NCBI RefSeq assembly: GCF_002008365.1
Contig: NZ_MRDL01000046.1
Span: 102,035-166,034 of the forward strand
Direction of reading: 5' to 3'
DNA: 64,000 bases
Source of the DNA: Rhizobium leguminosarum bv. viciae USDA 2370
GTDB lineage: Bacteria > Pseudomonadota > Alphaproteobacteria > Rhizobiales > Rhizobiaceae
The position numbers and the translations under genes were made by a program. Below the pieces are notes generated by a model. That model did no database searches. It was given only the letters and a program-made list of their open reading frames with translations, and was not told the origin of the DNA. Position 1 is the first letter of the stretch. Every line of letters starts with the position of its first letter. Positions 37,702 through 46,603 of this stretch are shown piece by piece.

Positions 37702-38457
37702 CTAAGTCTCGAGAAGTGCTGACGCCGCCGACCAGCGGACGGCGGGATGCCGGGCAGTGATCGCAAACAAGGCCGACAGGAAATCCCACGCCGCCGCATC
37801 ATGCACCAGATGGTGGGTGAGCACGCCAACAGGCTCCTCGCCGCCGGCAAACCGGTCGCGAAGCTCGGCGACCAGTTCGGCCACCAATTCCGCCTCGCCC
37901 CGTCCGCCCCGCGTGCCGTGCCAGTCGATGATGTCGACATGGGTGTTGAGCAGCGGCACCGGACCGCCCTGCCTTGCCCGCCCATAGACCGAAAGGGCTG
38001 CAAATCCGAGCTCCGGCAACGCCGGGATGAGGGCCGCATCGATCCGGTTCCACGGCGGCACCAGCATCGGCAGGAAGCGAGCCGGATGCAGTCGCTCCAG
38101 CAGCCGGAACCCTTCACGCAACTCGCCGAGCACGGCATCCGCCGGCCGCTCGCCGCCGAGTTCCTGCTTCTTCGCCTCAGGCCCTGCATGGTTCGTATGA
38201 GACCAACCATGCGCCACAACAGTGATGGCTGTTTCCTCCACCAGGCGCGCGGCCAAGGCCTCACCGGTCAGGCCGGGAATAACCGCGAGCGTCAGCGGAA
38301 TATCGTTTTCGCCCGCCAGTACCATCAGCGTCTCCAGCGCCGGCGTCGGCTCGACGGCGTCGTCATCGCGCAGCCAGAACCGCGCCACGCGGCCGGCAGC
38401 CTGCCAGCGGTCAAGCTCGCGGCACAGAGGGTCCCAGGCTATCCCGTCGGTCATCAC
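37702..38457 (-). CDS. polysaccharide deacetylase-family protein
   Basis: 251 residues. The NodB-type fold is suggested by FWLRDDDAVEPT (metal Asp), ITVVAHGWSHTNHAG (HxxxH metal motif), and MLVPPWNRIDAALIPAL, with a late His in GVLTHHLVHD. No signal peptide is seen, so it may act in the cytoplasm, unlike most deacetylases. It overlaps the upstream glycosyltransferase gene by 4 bases, so the two probably modify the same glycan. The exact substrate is unknown. Confidence 0.78.
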   Translation of the reverse strand: MMTDGIAWDPLCRELDRWQAAGRVARFWLRDDDAVEPTPALETLMVLAGENDIPLTLAVIPGLTGEALAARLVEETAITVVAHGWSHTNHAGPEAKKQELGGERPADAVLGELREGFRLLERLHPARFLPMLVPPWNRIDAALIPALPELGFAALSVYGRARQGGPVPLLNTHVDIIDWHGTRGGRGEAELVAELVAELRDRFAGGEEPVGVLTHHLVHDAAAWDFLSALFAITARHPAVRWSAASALLET

Positions 38458-39542
38458 GTCACTCCTATTCCTGCATTGTCCCGCAAAATTCCGTTCAAAA
38501 CCTGCGCCGCCATCGCAAGCGAGCGTTGCCCAAGCGCGAAGCGCCGCGCCGTCTGCCCTATGGCGTCGCGCCTTTGCCTGTCGTCAAGCAAGGCGGTCAC
38601 AGCCTCGGCATAGGCGGCGACATCGCCATCCGGCGTCAGCAGGCCGGTCACCCCAGCCTCGACCACCGCTGGCACCCCTGCCGTTTCCTGCGCAACGACA
38701 GGCAGGCCGGCGGCCTGGGCTTCCAGATAGGCAAGACCATAGGCCTCGCCGCAGCCGGGCCAGACATAGAGGCCGCCATGCCCAAGCAGTTCGGCGATCT
38801 CGACGGGATTCCGCTCGCCCAGCCATTCGATGCGGCCGGGAAAATCGGCAAACAGCGCCTGTACCTCCTGGCGCATCGGACCATCGCCGATGACGGCAAG
38901 CGTCCACGGGCGTTCTTCGATCAGCCGCAATGCTCTCGCGAGCATCGCATAACTGTCCATCTTGTCGCCGGCCCGCATCATCGCAACCGTCATCAGCCGG
39001 TGCGGATCGGGCGCCGGCGACGCCCTCTCGAACAGCGCCGTGTCGATGAAGGGTTTCAGCCCGGCAAGCCGCGCCTGCGGAAAGGCGGCTGTGAGCCCGG
39101 CCTGGTCGCGCTCGGTGAAGCTGATATTGACCGCCGCCTGCATGATCGCCTCGCCCACGCGTTTCTGTGATGCTGCCCAGCCGGTTCGGTCGCGTTTTGC
39201 CGCGTAGGAGGCTTCGGCGGTGACATAGGGAATCGCGAATTCGGCTGATATCGCCGGCCCGAAGGTATCGGGCGATTTGTAATAGGGGTGATAACAGAAC
39301 CAGAGTTCCGGTCGCGGCCCAGATTTCCATGTCAGCCGCAGCCGCTCCAGCTCGGCGGAGATGGCGGGTTCGAGCGCGGCTGCCGCCTCCGGTGTCGAGG
39401 CATAGGTGCGGAATTCGGAGGCAATGTCGACCTGATGTCCGCCAAGCTCCAGCGCCCGGATCAGCAGCCGCGCCATCAGCCGGTCGCCCGATGGCACCGG
39501 ATGGTTCGGCGATTTCATCGGCGCGTAGAAAGCCACCCGCAT
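38454..39542 (-). CDS. family 4 glycosyltransferase
   Basis: 362 residues. GT-B fold: N-terminal MRVAFYAPMKSPNHPVPSGDRLMA (acceptor side), C-terminal donor half with LAVIGDGPMRQEV, and the GT4 signature GLYVWPGCGEAYGLAYLEAQAAGLPVVA with the E-x7-E motif. Such enzymes transfer a sugar from a nucleotide donor in exopolysaccharide or LPS assembly. Together with the coupled deacetylase-like gene it forms a two-gene operon. Donor and acceptor unknown. Confidence 0.86.
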   Translation of the reverse strand: MRVAFYAPMKSPNHPVPSGDRLMARLLIRALELGGHQVDIASEFRTYASTPEAAAALEPAISAELERLRLTWKSGPRPELWFCYHPYYKSPDTFGPAISAEFAIPYVTAEASYAAKRDRTGWAASQKRVGEAIMQAAVNISFTERDQAGLTAAFPQARLAGLKPFIDTALFERASPAPDPHRLMTVAMMRAGDKMDSYAMLARALRLIEERPWTLAVIGDGPMRQEVQALFADFPGRIEWLGERNPVEIAELLGHGGLYVWPGCGEAYGLAYLEAQAAGLPVVAQETAGVPAVVEAGVTGLLTPDGDVAAYAEAVTALLDDRQRRDAIGQTARRFALGQRSLAMAAQVLNGILRDNAGIGVT

Positions 39543-39721
39543 TGGGACACCTCAGGTAAGACACACTGTTTACAAGTTTCGCGCCTGTCGGGAAAATTCC
39601 ACTATTGTCCCTTTGCCGAAAACTTGCGCATAAGCATATGGAATGTGATCGCGATCGAAGCAATTCCGCCTCTTTCCCAATCTCTATGGGCGTGCGGTTA
39701 CATCGACAAGAACGGGAATGA

Positions 39722-41440
39722 ATGACGACGGTCTCGGCCACAGGGATTTTTTCGGAACGGACGATCAGAAGGGCGAGGCTCGGTTCCGGCCTCGTCATTT
39801 TCATCTTCGTCGTGCTGCATTTGTCGAACCACGCGATTGGCCTGATTTCCGTCGCCGCCGCCGATAAAGCCGCCCATCTCTTCCTGGCGATCTGGCGCAA
39901 TCCCCTGGGGACCGCCGTCTTCTATTCGTCGGTCCTCATCCATATCGCGCTGGTACTGCGCGCCATCTATATGCGTCGCAGCCTGGTCATGCCGAAGGGG
40001 GAAATGGCGCAGATCGTGCTCGGCTTGATGATCCCGCTGCTGCTTATGGATCATGTTATCGGCACGCGCATCGCCCACGAGTTCTACGGCTACATCGATG
40101 ATTACGAGACGGTCGTCGGTTCGCTGTGGATCCGGAATCCGGCAAACGGCGCGCGGCAGGGGCTCGCCGTCGTCGCCGTCTGGATCCACGGCTGCATCGG
40201 CATCCATTTCTGGCTGCGCTACCGCTCCTGGTACCCGGACTTCGCACCGCTCATGCTGGCGCTCGCCATCCTCGTGCCGGTGCTCGCGCTGCTCGGTTTC
40301 GTCGAAATGGGCCGGACACTCGCCGACCCGTCCTACCAGCAGTCAATGACGGTCAGCGCTTACAAGGAGGGCGTCAACACCCGTTACGCCTCGAACCCGG
40401 ACGTTCACCGTCAGGTCGCCATGATCCGTGCCGGGCTCTACGGCGCCTTCTCGGCCTCGCTGCTCATCGTCGTCGTCGCCCGCGCCCGGCGCAGGCTGAA
40501 GGAGCGGCTCGACCAGGTTGCCGTGAATTATCCGGGCGGCGAGGTGATCCGTGTGCCACGCGGCTTCTCGGTGTTGGAAGCGAGCCGGCTCGGCGGCTTG
40601 CCGCATTATGCCGTCTGCGGCGGCAAGGGCCAGTGCTCCACCTGCCGCGTGCAGATCCTCGGCGATTACGAAAGCCTGCCTGCCCCGGACAAGATGGAAC
40701 AGACGACCCTGAAGCGCATCAATGCCGGCCCGGATGTCCGGCTCGCCTGCCAGCTTCGTCCGAACCGCGACGTTGCCGTCGCGCCGCTTCTCGTGCCGGC
40801 GATCGAGGCTGCGCTTCCCGCCAACAGCCAGGAGACAAGCCCCGGCCGCGAACGCGAGATCGCCGTGCTCTTCGTCGATATCCGCCATTTCACCACGCTG
40901 ACGGAAACCCGCCTGCCCTTCGACGTCGTCTTCCTGCTGAACCGCTATTTCGCCATCATCGGCAAGGCGGTGGAGCAGGCGGGCGGGCGGCTCGACAAGT
41001 TCATCGGCGACGGCGCCATGGCGCTCTTCGGCCTCAATACCGCGCCGGAGGAAGCCTGCCGCCAGGCGCTCAACGCGGCAGCAGCGATCGTCGCCGAGAT
41101 CGATAAACTCGCCGCCGAGCTGGCCGATGAACTGGCACTGCCGCTGCGCATCGCCATCGGCATTCACACCGGCCCGGCCGTCGTCGGCACGATGGGATAC
41201 GGCCGGGTCCGCAGCATGACGGCGATTGGCGATACCGTCAATGTTGCGAGCCGGCTCGAGACCGCCGCCAAGGAGTTCGAGGCGGCGATCGTCATCTCCG
41301 AGCCGGTAGCGAACCTTTCGGGTGCTGACCTCGCCGGCATCGAAAGCCGTGAAATCAGTGTGCGCGGCCGGGCCCTGCCCTTGAAGGTCTACGTCATTCC
41401 GAGAGAGAAAGCGGCAGAACCGCTCGAAGGAAAAGACTGA
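39722..41440 (+). CDS. cyaC: CyaC-type redox-responsive class III adenylate cyclase
   Basis: 572 residues. Six membrane helices (about 20-250) carry several His residues suitable as haem ligands (33, 37, 74, 111, 119, 156, 162). A [2Fe-2S] ferredoxin domain follows (about 268-360) with Cys299, Cys305, Cys308 and Cys343. The class III catalytic domain (about 378-560) has metal-binding Asp386 and Asp430, adenine-binding Lys426 and Asp504, and Asn507 and Arg511, so it should be active. S. meliloti CyaC has this layout and its dihaem membrane anchor responds to the quinone pool. This protein would therefore couple respiratory redox state to cAMP. It overlaps the FkbM gene by one base. Confidence 0.9.
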   Translation: MTTVSATGIFSERTIRRARLGSGLVIFIFVVLHLSNHAIGLISVAAADKAAHLFLAIWRNPLGTAVFYSSVLIHIALVLRAIYMRRSLVMPKGEMAQIVLGLMIPLLLMDHVIGTRIAHEFYGYIDDYETVVGSLWIRNPANGARQGLAVVAVWIHGCIGIHFWLRYRSWYPDFAPLMLALAILVPVLALLGFVEMGRTLADPSYQQSMTVSAYKEGVNTRYASNPDVHRQVAMIRAGLYGAFSASLLIVVVARARRRLKERLDQVAVNYPGGEVIRVPRGFSVLEASRLGGLPHYAVCGGKGQCSTCRVQILGDYESLPAPDKMEQTTLKRINAGPDVRLACQLRPNRDVAVAPLLVPAIEAALPANSQETSPGREREIAVLFVDIRHFTTLTETRLPFDVVFLLNRYFAIIGKAVEQAGGRLDKFIGDGAMALFGLNTAPEEACRQALNAAAAIVAEIDKLAAELADELALPLRIAIGIHTGPAVVGTMGYGRVRSMTAIGDTVNVASRLETAAKEFEAAIVISEPVANLSGADLAGIESREISVRGRALPLKVYVIPREKAAEPLEGKD

Positions 41441-42318
41441 TGCCCGGCAAGCCCTGGCTGACCGCCAAATACTGGAGCCGCCGCCTGCGCAAGGCGCGCA
41501 ATGCTGCCGCTTCGCGCTTCTTCGACACCCGCTTCGGCCGCCGCCTGCTGATCGAGAATATCGGCCCGCGCGTCGTCTCGATGACTGTCGACGCCGGCGA
41601 CCATCTGATGACCTTCTCGCCCTCGGACTATATTGGCCGCAAGGTCTTCCGGAAGGGCCATTTCGAGCGCGAGGCCGTTGACCGGCTGATCGTCATCCTG
41701 CGCGAGCGCGGCCTGCTCAGAAAGGTCGCGACACTGCTCGAGATCGGCGGCAATATCGGCACCCAGACGGTCTATTTCGCCTTGAGCGACACTTACGCTC
41801 AGATCGTCAGCGTCGAGCCCGATCCACGCAATTTCCCGCTGCTTGCCCTCAACATTCGCCAGAACCGGCTGGAGGAGAAGGTCCGCCTCGTCAACTGCGC
41901 CGCCGGCGAGAGCGAAGGCGAGATCGACTTTTTCCTCAACCTCAACAATCACGGCAAGAGCAGCGCCATCCGCCAAAGCCCGACGGACAGGAAGATCAGC
42001 GTGCCGGTGAAGCCGGTCTCGGAGATCCTTGCCGGACTTTCAATCGACCCGGCCGCGATCGGCCTCGTCTGGATGGATATCGAAGGCTACGAGCCGGTCG
42101 CCTGCCGCTCGATGCAGCCGCTGCTTGCCCGCCGCGTGCCGCTCTACATGGAGTTCACGCCGCTCTTCTACGGAGCAGAGGGAACGAAAGCCTTCATATC
42201 AATGCTATCAGGCTTCTACGAGGATTGCCTCGTCCTCTTCGAGGACCGCGAGGTGGAGATGAAGGTGCGGGATCTGCCGGGCGATGTCGATCAGTACAAC
42301 GTGCTGTTTTTGCCGTAG
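41440..42318 (+). CDS. FkbM-family methyltransferase
   Basis: 292 residues. The SAM-binding region LLEIGGNIGTQTVYFAL is followed by VSVEPDPRNFPLLALNIRQN and LVNCAAGESEGEIDFFLN, then LVWMDIEGYEPVACRSM, the typical FkbM core. These enzymes often O-methylate glycans or small molecules. The start overlaps the cyaC stop by one base (TGATG), so expression is tied to that of the cyclase. The acceptor is unknown. Confidence 0.87.
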   Translation: MPGKPWLTAKYWSRRLRKARNAAASRFFDTRFGRRLLIENIGPRVVSMTVDAGDHLMTFSPSDYIGRKVFRKGHFEREAVDRLIVILRERGLLRKVATLLEIGGNIGTQTVYFALSDTYAQIVSVEPDPRNFPLLALNIRQNRLEEKVRLVNCAAGESEGEIDFFLNLNNHGKSSAIRQSPTDRKISVPVKPVSEILAGLSIDPAAIGLVWMDIEGYEPVACRSMQPLLARRVPLYMEFTPLFYGAEGTKAFISMLSGFYEDCLVLFEDREVEMKVRDLPGDVDQYNVLFLP

Positions 42319-42348
42319 AAGGCGCGTTGTTTCGGAAACGACGTCGCA

Positions 42349-43248
42349 TCAAACAAGTTTCTTCGCCTCTGTTCGCGAATGCTCATGATATTTGTTTTCG
42401 CGAAGCGTGCCGAAAAGCTTCAAGCTCTCCAGATGCTCGCGCTGGGCGCAATAGAACTCGTTGAGGAAGTGCAGCTCCCGGCCGGGCTTCACGGTGTCTT
42501 CATACCGGATCCTCCGGGTAATGGTGCGCACGATCTGTTCGATCTCTTTATGGTTGGACGTCTTTGTCGAGTCGCGAAGCACGTCCTCCAGCGTCTGCAG
42601 CTCATATTTGCCGTAGACATCGAGATGCTCGGCCAAGAATTCGTACTCCGCCTGCGTCGACGCGGCGGCGGGGGCGGACAACGCGAGGTCGGACAGCAGC
42701 ACCGAGCGCGGAGTGTCGACCACCAGGGTGCCGGCAATGATGTCGCCGAGCCTCTGCCGGCGCCGGTTGGTAAAGGGAACGACGACGACCGCCAGAAGCC
42801 AGAGGCTCGTCAGACCGTTTTCCCAGGCCGACTGCGTGTCGACCGAAGCCAAAAGGCCCATGGGGGCGAAAATCTCCACCTGTTTCATCAGGTTGCGTGC
42901 GGTCACCTGGTGCGGCGTAAGCCGCCGTCCGTCCACATTGATGACGCGGATGCCCGTTATTCTTTTTCCGAGCGTGCGTCCGTTCCAGATGAGTTCCGAG
43001 AGGATGTAATAGGGGATCTGCACCAAAAAACCGAGCAGCACCATGAGCATCGCCTCCGCCGTCATAGGCAGCACGCCTGTGAAGATGATGGCGGTGGCAC
43101 AGATGAATATGATGATTGTGGTGAAGACGATGTCGAGGAATTGCGCGCCGAAACGGGTTCCGAGCGAGGCAATGGCGAAGGTGATCGGGACGCCCTCCGG
43201 CGGGATGAACTGCTCGACGCGCTTGCCGTCCTTGTCTGTCCGGTTCAT
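42349..43248 (-). CDS. RDD-family membrane protein
   Basis: 299 residues. RDD start TFAIASLGTRFGAQFLDIVFTT, three to four helices in the first 170 residues, WNGRTLGKRITGIRVIN and GDIIAGTLVV, both RDD hallmarks. A hydrophilic C-terminal half (about 185-299) with predicted helices and no known domain is a distinctive extension. Last gene of the seven-gene minus-strand operon; overlaps the SpoIIM-like gene by 4 bases. Confidence 0.82.
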   Translation of the reverse strand: MNRTDKDGKRVEQFIPPEGVPITFAIASLGTRFGAQFLDIVFTTIIIFICATAIIFTGVLPMTAEAMLMVLLGFLVQIPYYILSELIWNGRTLGKRITGIRVINVDGRRLTPHQVTARNLMKQVEIFAPMGLLASVDTQSAWENGLTSLWLLAVVVVPFTNRRRQRLGDIIAGTLVVDTPRSVLLSDLALSAPAAASTQAEYEFLAEHLDVYGKYELQTLEDVLRDSTKTSNHKEIEQIVRTITRRIRYEDTVKPGRELHFLNEFYCAQREHLESLKLFGTLRENKYHEHSRTEAKKLV

Positions 43249-44324
43249 CGCACCGCCTCACGCGACGCTTTGCTTTCGCGGCCTGCAAGCAGCAGCCAGC
43301 CCACCCAGCAGACGCCCATCCCCCAGCCGATGATGAGACGCCAGGTCGGATCCTGTATCAGCTGGCGCAGGAAGCCTTCGATGAAGGCTGCCGCGACAAG
43401 CATCAGCCCTGCGAGGATGGCGAGCTTGACGGCATCATGCGCCTGGTGGCGCAAGGCTTCCTTTCGTGTTCTGGCACCGGGAAGGAGAACGGCAAGTCCG
43501 AGCCTTGCCCCACCCGCGCAAGCAATGGCGATGGCCGCAAGCTCGGTCACGCCGTGGATCGAGAGCCAGGCGAAGACGTCGTAGCCCAGCCCTCTGCGAT
43601 AAAACATCGCGAAGAACGCGCCGAGGATCAGACCATTGTAAAAGGTCAGGATGAAGCTCGGCACCGACACGAACACACCAAGGGTGAAGATCAGGATGAC
43701 GATGGTCGTGTTGTGGGAAAAGAGAAAGGCGGAAAATGCGGCCAGCCGGTCGCTGTCATGCCCTTCATCGCCATAGATGGTCGAACGGAGGTAGTCGGTC
43801 GAGGCATCAGGCGTACGCTGGTCGGCCATCTCCGGCGGCACCAAGGTATAGAACCAGCTCGGATCGTTGGCGCAGAGCCTGTATCCGGCAGCCGCCCCCA
43901 GAATGAGCGCCAGGAAGCCGATGAACAAAGGTAGGGCCGAGCGACGCACGGCCTGGGGAATGCCGTGCGACAGCAGGCGCCTCATCAGGCCGCCCAGGCT
44001 TTCCTGCGGGGCGTAGACGACGAGATAGGCCCGGGCGCAGAGGCTTTCCAGATAGGCAATCAGGGCGCGATCGAGAGAAATATCGCGCGCCACGCTCAGC
44101 GAGTTCATCGCCTGCCTGTAGCCGCTGGCGAGATTGCGGACCTCATCATAGCCGAGCGCGGCTGCGCCCCCTTTCTCGGCACGCGTCACGAGTTCGTCCA
44201 GTTGACGCCAGTGTGCCTCGCGCTCCAACCGGAAGCGGGCCGAACGAAGCGTATCGTTCTGGACAGCGCCGACATCGACTGTCGCACCCTTATCCATCCT
44301 GCCGTCGATACCGATATCCATCAT
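43245..44324 (-). CDS. stage II sporulation protein M (SpoIIM)-family membrane protein
   Basis: 359 residues. A soluble helical N-terminus (about 25-130, with RFRLEREAHWRQLDELVTRA) precedes a SpoIIM membrane domain of about five helices (FIGFLALILGAAAGYRLC, SHNTTIVILIFTLGVFVSVP, SIHGVTELAAIAIACAGG). The organism does not sporulate; SpoIIM-like proteins in Gram-negatives recur with MoxR, DUF58 and RDD genes, as here. It overlaps both neighbours by 4 bases. Confidence 0.85.
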   Translation of the reverse strand: MMDIGIDGRMDKGATVDVGAVQNDTLRSARFRLEREAHWRQLDELVTRAEKGGAAALGYDEVRNLASGYRQAMNSLSVARDISLDRALIAYLESLCARAYLVVYAPQESLGGLMRRLLSHGIPQAVRRSALPLFIGFLALILGAAAGYRLCANDPSWFYTLVPPEMADQRTPDASTDYLRSTIYGDEGHDSDRLAAFSAFLFSHNTTIVILIFTLGVFVSVPSFILTFYNGLILGAFFAMFYRRGLGYDVFAWLSIHGVTELAAIAIACAGGARLGLAVLLPGARTRKEALRHQAHDAVKLAILAGLMLVAAAFIEGFLRQLIQDPTWRLIIGWGMGVCWVGWLLLAGRESKASREAVR

Positions 44325-45640
44325 ATCATCTCACGGGATTTGATTTCGATGTAGCGCGCAATGAGATCCGAAGTCAGTGCCTCCGGCGTGCTATCGAGGC
44401 AAAGCACGCCGATACGCGCCAGCTTTTCCATGACGGCGCGCCTTTCGTGAAGGATCTGGCGTGCCGCAACCGAGCGAGCGACGGCATCGAGCGTCGTTTC
44501 CTCGGGTTCGATGAGCTTTCCCAGCATCGGATCGCGCAAGGCGACATAGACGACGAAGTGATGCCGGGCGAGCACCTGTATGTTCTCGATCATCAGCTCC
44601 GCCGTGATGGTGTCGACGAAATCGGAGAATATCACAACCAGCGACCGTCGCTTCAGGCGTCCGGACAGGTGGGTCAGTCCCAAGGTATGGTTGGTCTCCT
44701 GGGTTTCGTAGCGCAGCCCGGCGCACACCGTCTGCAGCCGCGGAAAGGCCGCTCGTCCGGGCAAGGCCGGCACGAACAGACGCGGACGGCTGTCGAAGCT
44801 GTAGAAGCCGACGAGATCGCCGGCAAGGCCTGCACCCCAGCACATGGCGAGCGCCGCATTGATGGCGCGATCGAGCTTCGTGAAGCCGGCAAGCTGTTCG
44901 CCCATCAGCCGCCCGGAATCGACGCAGAGGATGATCTGGTGGTTTCGTTCGGCCCGCATCTCGCGCACGACGAGACTGCGCATGCGCGCCGACCGCTTCC
45001 AATCGATGCTGCGCGGATCCATGCCGCTAGCAAATTCCCGCAGCTGGTGGAATTCCGATCCCTCGCCACGCAACCGCAAATCCTTCTGGCCGGCCTCCAG
45101 CGGCAGGATCTGGGTCTTGATCGCTCCCGACAGCACCGGCGATATGTCGGGCTGGACTGCGATCTCTTTGCCCACCGGCATGCGCGCGATGATCTCGAGC
45201 AGCTTCAATCGCGATGGCCACTTCAGCCACAGCTCGTTGACCGCGTATCGTCCCCGCCGGGTCAGATGAAGGTCCAGAGAGGCCTTGACCTCCCCTTCCC
45301 CGGCACCCGATGCAGGGTTGAGCCATCTGATTTCGTCGACGACAAGCTCGAGAGCGAGATCGAGCCGGATTTCGATTTTCCGGGGCAGCACGCCCTTCTG
45401 CGGCCGTACGCCGACCGTGAACGCGGTGGTGTGGCCGACAAAGCCTTGCGGCGGCAGATCGAAATCGATCGTCATCCTGCCCGCCAAGTTGGAGATGACC
45501 AGATCGGCGACCGTGAGCGCTGCGATTGCAAGCCACATGAGGAGTAGGAGATAGCTCATGTCGCGCCACCACACGCTGGTGAAGACTGTCACCGCGGCGG
45601 ATATCAGAACGAGCGCGATCAGAGTGGAGGACGGCCGCAT
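44321..45640 (-). CDS. DUF58 / vWA-like protein
   Basis: 439 residues. Two N-terminal membrane helices (about 8-48) precede a beta-rich segment and the DUF58 domain (about 195-300: GMDPRSIDWKRSARMRSLVV, HQIILCVDSGRLMG), which is a von Willebrand factor A relative with a MIDAS-like DxSGR motif. DUF58 proteins are partners of MoxR ATPases, the next gene upstream. It follows MoxR with no gap and overlaps SpoIIM by 4 bases. Role probably in assembling or remodelling a membrane complex. Confidence 0.88.
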   Translation of the reverse strand: MRPSSTLIALVLISAAVTVFTSVWWRDMSYLLLLMWLAIAALTVADLVISNLAGRMTIDFDLPPQGFVGHTTAFTVGVRPQKGVLPRKIEIRLDLALELVVDEIRWLNPASGAGEGEVKASLDLHLTRRGRYAVNELWLKWPSRLKLLEIIARMPVGKEIAVQPDISPVLSGAIKTQILPLEAGQKDLRLRGEGSEFHQLREFASGMDPRSIDWKRSARMRSLVVREMRAERNHQIILCVDSGRLMGEQLAGFTKLDRAINAALAMCWGAGLAGDLVGFYSFDSRPRLFVPALPGRAAFPRLQTVCAGLRYETQETNHTLGLTHLSGRLKRRSLVVIFSDFVDTITAELMIENIQVLARHHFVVYVALRDPMLGKLIEPEETTLDAVARSVAARQILHERRAVMEKLARIGVLCLDSTPEALTSDLIARYIEIKSREMI

Positions 45641-46603
45641 TTAACGGGGCGCATCCACGCGGTTCATGATATTGCGCAGCACCTCGTCCGGCGTGCGCCC
45701 GTCAATTTCCGCCGAGGGCGAAAGCACGATGCGATGGCGCAAGGCGGGCACCAGCAACGCCTGGACATCGTCCGGCAAGCCGTAGTCCCTTCCCTCAAAA
45801 GCCGCGCGCACGCGCACTGCCGATGCAACGGCGTCGGCTGCGCGGGTGGATGCGCCGTAGAGAATGTCGGGATCGGAGCGCGTGGCGCGCACAAGGTCGA
45901 CGATGTAGGTCAGGATCGTGTTGTCCAGATGGATCGCATCGATCAGCGCCCGCCCTGTAGCGAGTGCGGCACTCGTGACAAGCGGACGGATGCCGGCATT
46001 GCGCAGGTCTGATTTCAGCGCCTGCGTCGCGTGTTTGGAGAGGATGGCAATTTCCGTATCGCGGCTGGGAAAATCGACGACAAGCTTGAACAGGAAGCGA
46101 TCGAGCTGTGCTTCGGGCAAGGGATAGGTGCCCTGCTGCTCGATCGGGTTCTGCGTGGCAAGCACGAAGAAATCCGGCCCCAGGGAATAATCCGTTCCAT
46201 CAAGCGTGACCATCCGCTCGTTCATCGCCTGCAGCAGGGCGGATTGCGTCTTCGGCGGCGCGCGATTGATCTCATCGGCGAGAAGAATGTCGGTAAAGAC
46301 CGGGCCCTTGGTCAGGTGGAACTGATTTGTCTGGAAGTTGAAGAGATTGACGCCCAGAACATCGCCGGGCATCAGGTCTGGCGTGAATTGGATGCGACGA
46401 TATTGCAGCGCCATGGCGGCGGAGACCGACCGGGCAAGCAAGGTTTTGGCCGTGCCGGGCGGACCTTCGACCAGGCAATGCCCGCCGGCAAAGATCGAGA
46501 TCAGGACGAGATCGATGATCGCATCCTGCCCCTGCACCGCTTTGCCGATCTCGCCACGAACCGCAGCGATAAGATTACGAAATTCACCTAGATCCAAGGT
46601 CAA
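45641..46603 (-). CDS. MoxR-family AAA+ ATPase
   Basis: 320 residues. Walker A VEGPPGTAKTLLARS, the pre-sensor motif VNLFNFQTNQFHLTKGPVFT, Walker B ILLADEINRAPPKTQSALLQAM and sensor 1 FVLATQNPIEQQGTYPLPEAQLDRF. All are the MoxR-specific version. MoxR ATPases act as chaperones that insert cofactors or remodel partner complexes, usually with a vWA protein, here DUF58. Its start lies within the last 20 bases of the DUF4350 gene. Confidence 0.93.
   Translation of the reverse strand: MTLDLGEFRNLIAAVRGEIGKAVQGQDAIIDLVLISIFAGGHCLVEGPPGTAKTLLARSVSAAMALQYRRIQFTPDLMPGDVLGVNLFNFQTNQFHLTKGPVFTDILLADEINRAPPKTQSALLQAMNERMVTLDGTDYSLGPDFFVLATQNPIEQQGTYPLPEAQLDRFLFKLVVDFPSRDTEIAILSKHATQALKSDLRNAGIRPLVTSAALATGRALIDAIHLDNTILTYIVDLVRATRSDPDILYGASTRAADAVASAVRVRAAFEGRDYGLPDDVQALLVPALRHRIVLSPSAEIDGRTPDEVLRNIMNRVDAPR

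Noticed and set aside
38584..39900. 438-codon open frame on the minus strand
   Set aside because: Overlaps the glycosyltransferase in another frame, Arg-rich, no motifs.
42379..43584. 401-codon open frame on the plus strand
   Set aside because: Antisense to the RDD and SpoIIM genes.
44213..45547. 444-codon open frame on the plus strand
   Set aside because: Antisense to the DUF58 gene, which has clear motifs and operon overlaps on both sides.
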